The notes below the pieces were generated by a model. That model saw only the letters and a list, made by a program, of their open reading frames with translations. It made no database searches and was not told the DNA's origin. DNA of 64,000 bases from JALYXI01 sp963795835 (GTDB taxonomy: Bacteria > Acidobacteriota > Terriglobia > Bryobacterales > Bryobacteraceae), in NCBI GenBank assembly GCA_963795835.1, contig CAWCJC010000009.1, positions 620,001 to 684,000 on the forward strand. Reading direction: 5' to 3'. Position numbers and translations under genes: made by a program. The stretch's first letter is position 1; every line of letters begins with the position of its first letter. Below are positions 35,903 through 44,844 of this stretch, in pieces.

Positions 35903-37221
35903 GCCTGTTCGATAGCTCTCCGCTCAATGCATCGGAGGATCGAGCGCGCTCGCCCCTCGCGGAGCGGATGCGCCCGCAAACGCTAGACGATTACGCTGGG
36001 CAGGAACATATTTTGGGTCCGGGCAAGCCGCTGCGCCGGCAAATCGAGCAGGACTCCATGGCGTCGATCATTCTTTGGGGGCCGCCGGGCGTGGGGAAGA
36101 CCACGCTGGCGAACATTATTGCGAAGATGTCGCGGTCGGAGTTTCTGCCGTTCAGCGCCGTGCTCAGCGGTATTAAGGAAATCAAAGCGGTGATGGCGGA
36201 TGCAGAGAAATTCCGCAGGCTGGGGCGGCGCACAATCCTGTTCATCGATGAGATTCACCGGTTCAATAAAGCGCAGCAGGATGCGTTTCTGCCCTATGTA
36301 GAACGCGGCGATATCATTCTGATCGGCGCAACGACGGAAAACCCCTCGTTTGAAGTAAACGCAGCGCTGCTCTCGCGGTCAAAGGTGTTTGCCTTACGGG
36401 CGCTCACGGTTCCGGAAGTGGTCACGCTGCTGGAGAAGGCTTTGGCGGACCGGGATCGCGGACTAGGGAAGCTGGAACTGCGGGCCTCCCCGGAGTTGTT
36501 GGAACAGATGGCCATCCTGGCAAATGGCGACGCGCGTTCAGCCTACAACACGCTGGAGGCGGCTGCAGCGGCAACCGCGCCCGGAGGCGCAATCGAACAG
36601 GCCACGGTAGAAGCAGCGATGCAGCGCAAAACACTGCTCTATGACAAGGGGGGAGAAGAGCATTACAACCTGATTTCCGCGTTGCACAAATCGGTGCGGT
36701 CCAGCGACGCACAGGCTGCCCTGTATTGGCTGGCGCGCATGTTGGAATCGGGCGAGGACCGGATGTATCTGGCGCGGCGCGTGGTGCGAATGGCTGTCGA
36801 AGACATCGGTCTGGCGGACCCGCGCGCGCTTGAGCAGTGCATGGCGATGCAGCAGGCAGTGCACTTTTTGGGGATTCCTGAAGGCGATCTGGCGCTGGCG
36901 CAAGCGGTCCTATACCTGGCTGTCGCGCCGAAGTCGGATGCGGGCTACCGGGCGCTGAAGGCGGCCACGGCGGACGTCCAAACCATGCCGGCGGAGCCGG
37001 TGCCCTTGCATCTGCGCAATGCGCCGACCCGGGCAATGAAGCAGTGGGGATATGGAGAGGGGTACCAGCACGCGCATCTGGCACCGGACGCAGTCACCGA
37101 TATGGAGTGTTTGCCGCCCAGCCTTGCGGGGCGCATCTATTACGAGCCGAGCAACCGCGGAATGGAACGGCGGATTGCGGAAAGGCTGGCCGAGATTCGA
37201 GCGTTGCGCGAACCTACGTGA
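35899..37221 (+). CDS. rarA: Replication-associated recombination protein A (MgsA)
   Basis: AAA+ ATPase that acts at stalled replication forks. The 440-residue product has PLAERMRPQTLDDYAGQEHILG, Walker A GPPGVGKTT at 61-69, Walker B LFIDEIHRF with D117 and E118, the sensor-1 GATTENPSFEVN block, and the C-terminal tetramerisation region with YHYEGYQHAH-like motif (YGEGYQHAHLAPDA). Normal length. Its stop abuts the stop of the convergent small gene. Confidence 0.95.
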   Translation: MSLFDSSPLNASEDRARSPLAERMRPQTLDDYAGQEHILGPGKPLRRQIEQDSMASIILWGPPGVGKTTLANIIAKMSRSEFLPFSAVLSGIKEIKAVMADAEKFRRLGRRTILFIDEIHRFNKAQQDAFLPYVERGDIILIGATTENPSFEVNAALLSRSKVFALRALTVPEVVTLLEKALADRDRGLGKLELRASPELLEQMAILANGDARSAYNTLEAAAAATAPGGAIEQATVEAAMQRKTLLYDKGGEEHYNLISALHKSVRSSDAQAALYWLARMLESGEDRMYLARRVVRMAVEDIGLADPRALEQCMAMQQAVHFLGIPEGDLALAQAVLYLAVAPKSDAGYRALKAATADVQTMPAEPVPLHLRNAPTRAMKQWGYGEGYQHAHLAPDAVTDMECLPPSLAGRIYYEPSNRGMERRIAERLAEIRALREPT

Positions 37222-37593
37222 TCATTTATCAAGCTTTAGATTGAAAATAGCCTGCTTTCGCCCATCGAAACTGCTCAGCGTCTTCGTGCCGCTTGCCGCC
37301 CCATTGAATTCGGCGCGAATTTCGAAATCGATATCCGGGCTAAGGCCATTGAAGAAGTACTCGCCTTGGTCTTTCGTGATGAAGGAACGGACCTGTAGAG
37401 TTTTGGTGTTCTTGAGCTGCACAACGGCTCCCACCACCGGCTGGCCTTCGGCATTGGTGACGGCGCCTTGAATCGTACGGGCGCGTGTTTCCTCGGAATT
37501 CTTCTTCTGCGCCTGAAGATTGGGTGCCAGCAGCGAGGCGCCGCCCGCCAGAAGCAACGCCAAAGCTATCGAGCCAGTAACAATGAACCGCAT
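37222..37593 (-). CDS. Small exported carboxypeptidase-regulatory-like domain protein
   Basis: A 123-residue protein with a signal peptide (residues 1-28, ending NLQAQ) and a single carboxypeptidase-regulatory-like beta-sandwich: IQGAVTNAEGQPVVGAVVQLKNTKTLQVRSFITKDQGEYFFNGL. Such small proteins are frequent in Acidobacteriota; this resembles the N-terminal domain of the TonB-dependent receptors in the window standing alone. Function unknown. Confidence 0.75.
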   Translation of the reverse strand: MRFIVTGSIALALLLAGGASLLAPNLQAQKKNSEETRARTIQGAVTNAEGQPVVGAVVQLKNTKTLQVRSFITKDQGEYFFNGLSPDIDFEIRAEFNGAASGTKTLSSFDGRKQAIFNLKLDK

Positions 37594-37639
37594 TAGGAAG
37601 CCTCTAAAAGGGAGACGGCTGCCGCGGAGTGTACGTTCC

Positions 37640-37876
37640 TTAACTCCACTCGTCTTCCTCGGACTCTTCTTCCTCTTCCTCTTCTTCGTCTTCGTCTAAT
37701 TCGTCATCTTCTTCTTCGTCCTCGTCTGCGGCTTCGTCCGCTTTTTCCAGTTCCAGCGGGTTCTTGCCCAGCACCTTCAAGGACGCGCCGCATTCATCGC
37801 AGCTCAGCGTTTCGCCTTCATCCACCTCTTCTTCTTCGACATCAATATCGCCGTCACAAACCGGACAGGTAACCAT
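37640..37876 (-). CDS. LysW-like acidic zinc-ribbon protein
   Basis: A 78-residue protein. The first 45 residues form a small zinc ribbon with C4-x2-C7 and C26-x2-C29 (TCPVCDGDIDVEE, LSCDECGASLKVL) and NPLELEKADEA, close to the LysW amino-group carrier family (VECPVCGGEIEV... NPLELE). The tail from residue 50 is an unusually long run of D and E and ends DEWS, where LysW ends in EDWGE with the modified terminal glutamate. The carrier function therefore cannot be assumed. No lysine or arginine biosynthetic genes lie around it; it sits between two unrelated membrane or export genes. Confidence 0.7.
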   Translation of the reverse strand: MVTCPVCDGDIDVEEEEVDEGETLSCDECGASLKVLGKNPLELEKADEAADEDEEEDDELDEDEEEEEEEESEEDEWS

Positions 37877-37904
37877 GTTTCCTCCTCAAGCAAAATTACT
37901 TTCT

Positions 37905-38933
37905 TTATACGACAATTCCCGGCGCGGTTTCCGGTTGAGCCGCGGTCCATTTTCGCCAGCCGCCAAGTTGCCAGAGCGCGATCGGTCCCCAGATCATGAC
38001 CGACACATACTGCAAGCCTTGCGCCAGAAGAATATAGGCGATCGCGTCGGGCTTTGAAATTCCAAACGGGGTAAGCACGCTCACCGCAACGAACTGATAA
38101 ATTCCAACATAGCCCGGCGCCGCGGGTAGGGCGCTGCCTAGTCCCAGTCCAGCAATCAGGAGGAATGCAAGCGGTAAGGGAATGGAGAAGCCCAAGGCCC
38201 AGGCCCCGACACCGGTAGAGATTGCGTCAAGCAGCCAAATCACACCCGTCATTCCGAGAAACGCGGCAAGCCGCGACGGATTGTGAAGCGCCTGAGCGCC
38301 GCTCATCACCTGGTCGAGAATGCCAGACAGCTTTGCGCGAAGACCGGCGGGGAACGGCAACTTTTGCAGCACGGCCCGCCACAGTTTTTCAAGGCGAGGC
38401 ATCAGCGCGATGGCGAGTGCCCCGCCCAGCCCGAGCGGAACAAAGACACGCGTGGCGTTTTCAAACCACCCGGGGCGCGACGGCAGAAACAGAAGCACCA
38501 GCGAGCTGATCACCACCAGCGTCACGGCATCGACGATGCGTTCGGAGAGTGCGGTGGTCAAAACATAGGCGGCGCTCAGGCCGGTCTTGATGCTGACGGC
38601 CATTGTGCGAACCAGTTCGCCAGCGCGCGCCGGGAGAAACGAATTACCGAAGTAACCGGCGCAAGTAGCCCAGAATGCCGTGGCATAAGGAACCGGGCGT
38701 GTAGCCGACAGCAGAATGCGCCAACGGGCGGCCCGAAGTGGAAACGAGAACGTGCCCATGGCAAACCAGAGGGCAATCCGTTCAGGACGCGCCGAACGCA
38801 GCGTGGCAAGAACTCCGCCCCAATCGACGCCCCGCAGAGAGAAGTAAAGCAGGACGCCTGCGAGCGCAAGCGACAGGACCAGATAGGCTGCTCTGGCCGG
38901 CGAAAAAGCGGACGCGGGCGGGTCGGGACGCAT
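37905..38933 (-). CDS. Flippase-like integral membrane protein (LPG synthase TM/UPF0104 family)
   Basis: A 342-residue polytopic protein of the PF03706 family, related to the membrane part of lysylphosphatidylglycerol synthase. About eight hydrophobic segments can be read, including AAYLVLSLALAGVLLYFSL (14-32) and LAFLLIAGLGLGSALPAAPGYVGIYQFVAV. The RARWRILL-like motif (LRAARWRILL) and GNSFLPARAGELVR are family signatures. Probably a lipid transporter or modifier; the substrate is unknown. It lies between the TPR gene and the LysW-like gene on the same strand. Confidence 0.83.
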   Translation of the reverse strand: MRPDPPASAFSPARAAYLVLSLALAGVLLYFSLRGVDWGGVLATLRSARPERIALWFAMGTFSFPLRAARWRILLSATRPVPYATAFWATCAGYFGNSFLPARAGELVRTMAVSIKTGLSAAYVLTTALSERIVDAVTLVVISSLVLLFLPSRPGWFENATRVFVPLGLGGALAIALMPRLEKLWRAVLQKLPFPAGLRAKLSGILDQVMSGAQALHNPSRLAAFLGMTGVIWLLDAISTGVGAWALGFSIPLPLAFLLIAGLGLGSALPAAPGYVGIYQFVAVSVLTPFGISKPDAIAYILLAQGLQYVSVMIWGPIALWQLGGWRKWTAAQPETAPGIVV

Positions 38934-38963
38934 CTCCCTATCTTCGCCTGAGTCGATGAATTC

Positions 38964-40091
38964 TTATTCTCTTTTTTGTTGCAGCATGATGCCCAGTTGG
39001 GCTTCTTTAGTTTGGCGTGCTTTTGCGCCTTTGGCGAAGGCCTCGCGGCTCTCTTCGGCATTGCCGGTCTTGCGGAGAAGCTGTCCCAGCGCATTGTAGG
39101 GGCCCGGATTATCGGGGTCGAAGCGGATCGCTTTGCGGAAGGCGTCGGCAGATGCATTAAGATCGCCCGCTTCCTTCAAAGCGCTGCCGAGCGTGAACCA
39201 GGCTTCCGCATAATCAGGCTTTAGCTCAAGCGCGGCGCGCATTCTTGAAGCGGCCTCCGCGAATGCACCGCTTTGCCAGGCGATAATGCCCAAGGTGTAA
39301 TGAGCCTCCGGCAGATTCGGGTCCAGGGCCAGGGCGCGCCCGATTTCCTCCCGGGCTTCTTCAAGGCGGTCTTTCAGCTTTAGGGTAAGACCAAGGTCGT
39401 AATGAGCCACGGCAGAGCCGGGTTCAACTTCGATGGTTTCGCGAAAAAGAGTAGCGGCACGGTCCAGGTCCTGCTTCTGGAGGAAGGCAAAACCCATATT
39501 CAGGCGCGCCATTGCGTTTCGCGGGTCCTCGGTGAGGATCCGTTGAAACTCTGCGATTCCCTGGTCCGCCTTCCCGCTGTTCACTAAGACGAATCCAAGA
39601 TTGTTGCGCGCGTCCAGATTCTTAGGGGCGAGTGCGGCCGCCTGCCGATATGCGGCAATTGCGCCCGCGTCCTCGCCACAATGCTGGCGGGCCAGGCCCA
39701 ACTGGTTCCAAGCCTCGGCGTGCTTCGGGTTCAGCTTCACAGCGCTCTCAAGTTGCGGGAGCGCCTCGCGATAAGCCCCGGTTCCGTTCAGGGCATCTCC
39801 CAGGAAAAAACGGTACTCGAAGTTTTGAGGAGCCAGCAGCACGGCTTCGCGCAGTTCTGTGATCGCCCGCGATGGATTCTGGGTGAGCCAGCAGGCTACC
39901 CCTAAGTGATAATGTGCCGGAGCGTAGCCCGGGTCCAGCGCAATCGCGGCCTCAAAATGCCGTAGTGCTTCTTTCGTCTGTTGGCCGGCGGCTAAACGGA
40001 AGCCGAGATCATCTTCAATTCTCGCGGGGCTCTGCGCGAAGGCCACCGAACTGACAAGAACTAGAAATTCAAGCGCACGCCGAATTGGAAT
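38964..40091 (-). CDS. Exported TPR-repeat protein, start uncertain
   Basis: A TPR protein with about ten 34-residue repeats (for example EALRHFEAAIALDPGYAPAHYHLG, AEAWNQLGLARQHCGEDAGAIAAYRQA, AVAHYDLGLTLKLKDRLEEAREEIGRALALDPN). The apparent signal sequence RRALEFLVLVSSVAFAQS lies at the 3' end of the TonB-receptor gene in another frame, about 30 bp overlapping, but has no in-frame ATG, GTG or TTG before it. The longer frame that reaches 40490 has unnatural composition. A start by an unusual codon or a missed base is likely; the 40091 limit is approximate. Coupled to the upstream receptor gene. Confidence 0.75.
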   Translation of the reverse strand: MPIRRALEFLVLVSSVAFAQSPARIEDDLGFRLAAGQQTKEALRHFEAAIALDPGYAPAHYHLGVACWLTQNPSRAITELREAVLLAPQNFEYRFFLGDALNGTGAYREALPQLESAVKLNPKHAEAWNQLGLARQHCGEDAGAIAAYRQAAALAPKNLDARNNLGFVLVNSGKADQGIAEFQRILTEDPRNAMARLNMGFAFLQKQDLDRAATLFRETIEVEPGSAVAHYDLGLTLKLKDRLEEAREEIGRALALDPNLPEAHYTLGIIAWQSGAFAEAASRMRAALELKPDYAEAWFTLGSALKEAGDLNASADAFRKAIRFDPDNPGPYNALGQLLRKTGNAEESREAFAKGAKARQTKEAQLGIMLQQKRE

Positions 40092-43000
40092 TTCCTCATT
40101 TGGGCCAGACCCGCCAAGCCAAAAATCTGTCCTGCCGTGGGGGAATCCACTGTGGAATTCGGCTGGCCGAGGTTGACGTGATTGAAAGCGTTGAAGATTT
40201 CTGCGCGGAACTGACCGTTGATGCGTTCGCCAATCTGAAAGCGTTTGCTGGCGGATGCGTCTGCGTTGAAGAAATGCGGGCCGAAGAACGAGTTGCGCGC
40301 GACGTTGCCGAAGGTTCCCGGGGCAGGGCGGCTCCACGGGCCCCGCGTGCAGCCGTTGGCGTTCAGTTCCGCTATGGCCGTTGTGGTGGCAAGACAGTTC
40401 GTCCCGCTGGTTCCGGCGGGCGCGGTCTGGTACCAGCCGGCAGCGCTTTGGTTTGACACGTTCGCTGAGCCCACCAAATTCGCCCGGCAAGGGCCCGTAT
40501 CCTCATCTTTGCCGCAATCCAGATACCCGGGGGTGAAAGGAACGCCCGATTCCCACGTGCCCAGCGTGGCGATCTGCCAACCGCCCGCAATGGCACCTAC
40601 CAATTTCGAAGGATTGCTGAGCAGCGGCTTCCCCTTTCCGAAGGGCAATTCGTAAATCCCGTTGAAATTGAAGACGAACCGGCGCACACCGTTTTCGCGG
40701 CCGTAATCGATGTTGTGATTGTAGAAGTAATAGTCGTTCGCGAAATCGAAAGCGCTCGCCCAGGTGAAATTGCCCTGGAACTGAAAGCCGCTGGCGAAGC
40801 GTTTCTCGCCGCGCAGTTGAAGGGAATTGAACTTCACGGTGGAATCATCGGCGAAGTACTTGATGCTCTGGGTCCAGCCGAACTTCGGGTAGAACAGCCG
40901 CCGTTGATTCGTGCTGAGCGTCCCAAACCCGACGATGCTCGGTTGATTGATGTTGTAGTTCGTGCCCCCGGCTGTGACGTGATAGCCGTGGTTCCCGACG
41001 TACGCGATAGAGAACACGCTGCTCGGCGTGATCTGGCGTTCAATGGTGAAGTTCCAGGCATCAACAACCGGGAGCCGCATGGTGTTGTCGCTGGTGAGCG
41101 GCAGAACATTCGGCGCAACTCCATTCGGAAGCAAAGGGTTGCCGTTGGGACCCTTCGGCTGATTGGCCAGGACCGTAGACGCGTTAAGCGCAGGGGGCCC
41201 TTGGTTCAGCGTGAAAACGGAAAGCCAGGGGTTCGCCGGATTCAGCGATTGATTCGCCAATACAGGCAGGTTTTGCGTCACGTTATGGCCGAAAGAGACG
41301 CCGAAGACGCCTACGTCGTAAGAACGGCCGTAACCTGCGCGGATCACAGTTTTAGGGTCGAACTGATACGCGATTCCCAGACGCGGCGCGAAATGCTTGA
41401 AAGAGGTATTGACGTTGCCATTCAGGCCGACCCCGTTTTCGCCCGTAATCATGACTTCACCTGTGGTCAGATTCTGAAAACCCCCCTGATCTTTGCCGTT
41501 TACATATTGCGGAAAGTAAATTTCCCAACGAAGCCCGTAGTTGAGGGTAAGTTTCGGGGTGACCCGCCAAGTGTCCTGAATGTAAGAGAAGAAGCGGTTC
41601 TGGCGCTCTGCCGCTTCGGTCGAATTGCTGACATACCGTGTAAACGTCTGCACGTCACCCAGGAGAAAAGACGCAATGCCCAAGCCGCCGCCATTCGGGC
41701 CTGAGGTGGTTACAGGGTCGAAGGTGAGCTGGCCGGAGCGGTGCGAATCGCTTGGTACCCGGAGGTTCAAGGCATGGCGATAATCAAGCCCGAACTTCAC
41801 CGAATGGTTCCCAAAGATGTGGGTCATATTGCCGACGTACTGAAACTCATTCTCCTGCTGATTTAAAGGGCAATTGCATTGATTAATGCCAAGCGAATAG
41901 CCGAAGTTCAAGCCACCCGTGCCATTGAGCGTGATGGCAGGCATGCCGGAGGTGTAGAAATTGTCGAGGTTCAGGCCGGGAATACCGGCGTCCTTGGCGG
42001 GCGAGGTGCCAATCCCGTTGGGCGTAACCTGCACGCGATAGCGAAAGAAACCGAAGCGGAAGTCCGCGAGCCAGGTTGGGCGGATAGCGTAGTCGATTCC
42101 GTAAGCCAGGCTCTGATCGCGCAGGCTGGAGACGCCCGCAAATCCAGGGGGTCCGAAATTGGGGCCGCCTGCCAGGTTGCCGAACGCGCCCGGTGCCTGC
42201 TGGCCGTATTGCTGCAGGCTGTAGCGGCCGAACATGTGGAGTTTATCGGTTTGGTAGCGGTCCATGCGGATATCGAAAGCGTCACTGTTGACGATGCCGC
42301 TGGCCGAAGCAACGAAGTTCGGAACGGAACCCGAAACGCCCGCGATATTCGGCAGCGGCAGAGTGTTGAGGAGGGCGGTGGCCTGAGGAGAGATGAGATT
42401 GGCGGGGATGACGTTACCGGCGAACTGCTGGCGCTGGGCGGGGTTTACTGTGCAATCGGAGCCGTTGCAAGGGTTGAAAACGGCAACGCCTAATCCGCTG
42501 AGGTCGCCGCTACGTTCGGCGGCCGTGGGCACGCGCGTCAGCAGAGAGCCGCCATTGCGCTGCCGGCTGCCCTGGTAATCACCGAAGAAAAAGGTCTTAT
42601 CCTTTTGAATGCGGCCGCCCAGGGAGCCGCCGAATTGGTTCCAGAGGGTTCCGGGAATATATTTGCCGCCGGAGCCAAAGATGGGGTTGGCCTGGCTGAA
42701 GGGGTCTCGCGCGGCGCCGTTCTGGTCGCGGCGGTACTCGAAGGCGGAACCGTGGAGCTGGTTGCTGCCGGACTTCGTTTGGACGGAGATCACGGCCTGG
42801 CTGGCTTGTCCGAATTCCGCATCGTAAGCCGTGGTGGTGATTTTCAATTCGGACATGGCGTCCAGGTTCGGCGTGATGACCGGTTCACCCAGCACCGAAT
42901 CGCGATTGTCGGTTCCATCGAGTTGGAAGGAGATGCCGCCCCAGTACTGGCCGCCGATGGTGGGCCGGTAGACGTCCTGCGGCTGTTCGCTCGGAGCGCT

Positions 43001-43508
43001 GGTCCCGGTAGCCTGAACGCCGGGAACCAGGAAGTACAGCCGGCTGAGGTCGCGGCCGAAAACCGGAAGTTCCGTAACTTGCTTCTGCGTGATGGTGTCG
43101 GAGACGTCGGCGCGCTCGGTTTTCAAGACCGGAACTTCACTTGAGACATTCACGGTCTCCCCCACGCTGCCGATCGTCAGCGTGATATTAACTTGCGTCG
43201 TGGCGTCGACTTCAACGTTGACGTTTTTTTGCAGATAGGACTGGAATCCAACCGCTTCGACACGAACCTGATACAAACCGACGATTAAGATGGGATTGCG
43301 AGTAATTGCCGCTTTCATTGGTCACCGACGGATATTCGATTCCCTTGCCTATATCGGTGATCACCACCTTCGCGGAGGCAATGGCTGAGCCGCTGGGATC
43401 GCGCACGGTGCCGGAGATATTGCCGAAAACGGCTTGGCCGTGTGCGGAGCCTGCCCCGCAAAGGAGTAGGAATAAAGATGAGTACAACACCCGTTCGAGT
43501 TTCTGCAT
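40061..43508 (-). CDS. TonB-dependent receptor with carboxypeptidase-regulatory-like domain, frame broken near 43287
   Basis: Second oar-like outer-membrane receptor. A signal peptide (MQKLERVLYSSLFLLLCGAGSAHGQ) is followed by the carboxypeptidase-regulatory-like domain AVFGNISGTVRDPSGSAIASAK. The frame breaks after NESGNYSQSHL; skipping one base (extra T of a TT pair near 43286) joins it to IVGLYQVRVEAVGFQSYLQ. The rest is a plug (SVGETVNVSSEVPVLKTERADVSDT) and a long barrel ending FQFGVRLNF. Joined length is about 1148 residues. It probably imports a carbohydrate or similar bulky substrate. The ATG has GAGGG upstream. Confidence 0.9.
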
Positions 43509-43704
43509 GGAACCCTCTGTGAAGTGAATTGGGGGGATTCTATCACAGCTGGCCGGCTCTGGGAATTCAAATAAATTGCGCGCGTACTTTGCGTCTCATT
43601 GGTTGTGGAATATCGAGACTTCCCAGCGCCTCACGAAACAGCAGTTAGGAATCTCTAACGCTTGCGGCTGGGGAAAAGGCAAGGTATTTTCCGCAGTGGT
43701 GGTC

Positions 43705-43734
43705 TTGACAGACTCCCAAAGCCTTCGCTATATT
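43705..43734 (+). promoter_or_regulatory. Promoter of the ribosomal superoperon
   Basis: TTGACA at 43705-43710 and TATATT at 43729-43734 separated by 18 nt, about 200 bp upstream of rpsL. This is the best sigma-70-type match in the gap after the divergent receptor gene and fits the start of the ribosomal operon. Confidence 0.75.
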
Positions 43735-43740
43735 CGAAAG

Positions 43741-43937
43741 GTTTGGCGAGTTAGCTTTCTGCTCCCGTGCTACCACCTTTCAGCTGTTAGGAAGGTCCGG
43801 CCGGGGGCCGGTCCCGCTACTGGCAACGGATTTCGCTCCGTTGTTGGGTATGGAACGGTCTGAAACCCACGCAGTTTGAGCAAGCCCCGCAATTTTGTTT
43901 CTCTGCTGTTTTGATTTAACTCTTTTTAAGGATATTC
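43741..43937 (+). promoter_or_regulatory. Structured 5' leader of rpsL operon
   Basis: About 195 nt with two clear hairpins: CCGGCC/GGCCGG at 43797-43811, and CAACGGA/TCCGTTG at 43824-43843. No peptide-coding ORF was seen. AAGGAT at 43928 is the ribosome site of rpsL. It may be an autoregulatory leader for S7 or S12; that is inference. The rest of the gap, 43509-43704, holds nothing recognisable apart from possible receptor-gene promoter elements. Confidence 0.5.
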
Positions 43938-44321
43938 GTGCCCACTTTTAATCAGCTTGTGCGCAATGGCCGTAAACCGCCGCGCTGGAAGACTGCTAGC
44001 CCTGCTTTGCAGAGCTGCCCCCAGAAACGTGGTGTTTGCACGCGCGTTTACACATCGACTCCCAAGAAGCCCAATTCCGCGCTCCGTAAGGTGGCGCGTG
44101 TCCGTTTGACCAATGGAATCGAAGTGACGACGTATATTCCAGGTGTCGGCCACAATTTACAGGAGCACTCGATCGTTTTGATCCGCGGCGGCCGCGTGAA
44201 GGATCTTCCCGGCGTTCGCTATCACGTGGTTCGCGGTGCGCTCGATACAGCCGGCGTGGCGAACCGGAAGCAGAGCCGGTCGAAATACGGCGCCAAGCGT
44301 CCGAAAGCGGCTACTAAGTAA
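43938..44321 (+). CDS. rpsL: 30S ribosomal protein S12
   Basis: Decoding-centre protein, 127 residues. It has the universal TPKKPNSALRKVARVRL, GGRVKDLPGVRYHVVRG and KYGAKRPK blocks. The streptomycin-relevant lysines (in PKKPNS and GRVKDLPG) are the wild type. Start is a GTG with AAGGAT upstream. First gene of the superoperon, 14 nt before rpsG. Confidence 0.97.
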   Translation: MPTFNQLVRNGRKPPRWKTASPALQSCPQKRGVCTRVYTSTPKKPNSALRKVARVRLTNGIEVTTYIPGVGHNLQEHSIVLIRGGRVKDLPGVRYHVVRGALDTAGVANRKQSRSKYGAKRPKAATK

Positions 44322-44335
44322 GGTTAGAGAGCGAG

Positions 44336-44806
44336 ATGCCACGAAGAAGACACGTTGAAAATCGGGAAGTGACGCCGGATCCGGTGTTCGACTCGACGCT
44401 GGTCGAGAAGTTTATCTGCTCCATGATGTGGGACGGGAAGAAGATGACGTCCCAGAAGATCTTTTATAGCTCTATGGACAAGTTGAAGGACCGTTCGCAG
44501 GACGATCCACTCAAGGTGTTCAAGAAGGCTGTCGAAAATTGTAAGCCGCTTCTGGAAGTGAAAACCCGGCGCGTGGGCGGCGCGAATTATCAGGTGCCGA
44601 TCGAGGTGCCGCAGAATCGCCGGACCAGTTTGGCGATCCGCTGGATTCTGTCAAATGCTCGTGGCCGCGCGGAAAAGGGCATGCCGGAGAAGTTGGCAAA
44701 TGAGTTGAATGACGCCGCGAACATGCGTGGCGGAGCGATTAAGAAGCGTGACGATGTCCACCGTATGGCAGAAGCGAACAAGGCTTTTGCGCATTATCGG
44801 TGGTAG
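44336..44806 (+). CDS. rpsG: 30S ribosomal protein S7
   Basis: Primary binder of the 3' head domain of 16S rRNA, 156 residues. PRRRHVENREVTPDPVF, KVFKKAVENCKPLLEVKTRRVGGANYQVP and the MAEANKAFAHYRW terminus are diagnostic. In E. coli this protein represses the str operon; the leader here may be a target, but that is unproven. Confidence 0.97.
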   Translation: MPRRRHVENREVTPDPVFDSTLVEKFICSMMWDGKKMTSQKIFYSSMDKLKDRSQDDPLKVFKKAVENCKPLLEVKTRRVGGANYQVPIEVPQNRRTSLAIRWILSNARGRAEKGMPEKLANELNDAANMRGGAIKKRDDVHRMAEANKAFAHYRW

Positions 44807-44844
44807 GCCGAGTGATTAAGGGACAGCAGTTTTAGCGAACGTTT

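Noticed and set aside
38964..40490. 508-codon version of the TPR gene
   Set aside because: The first 130 residues lie in a shadow frame of the TonB receptor and show Arg- and Pro-rich composition; only the TPR part from about 40091 looks real.
43509..43704. tRNA or other RNA gene upstream of the ribosomal operon
   Set aside because: No cloverleaf arms or TTCGA-type T-loop set was recognisable by eye.
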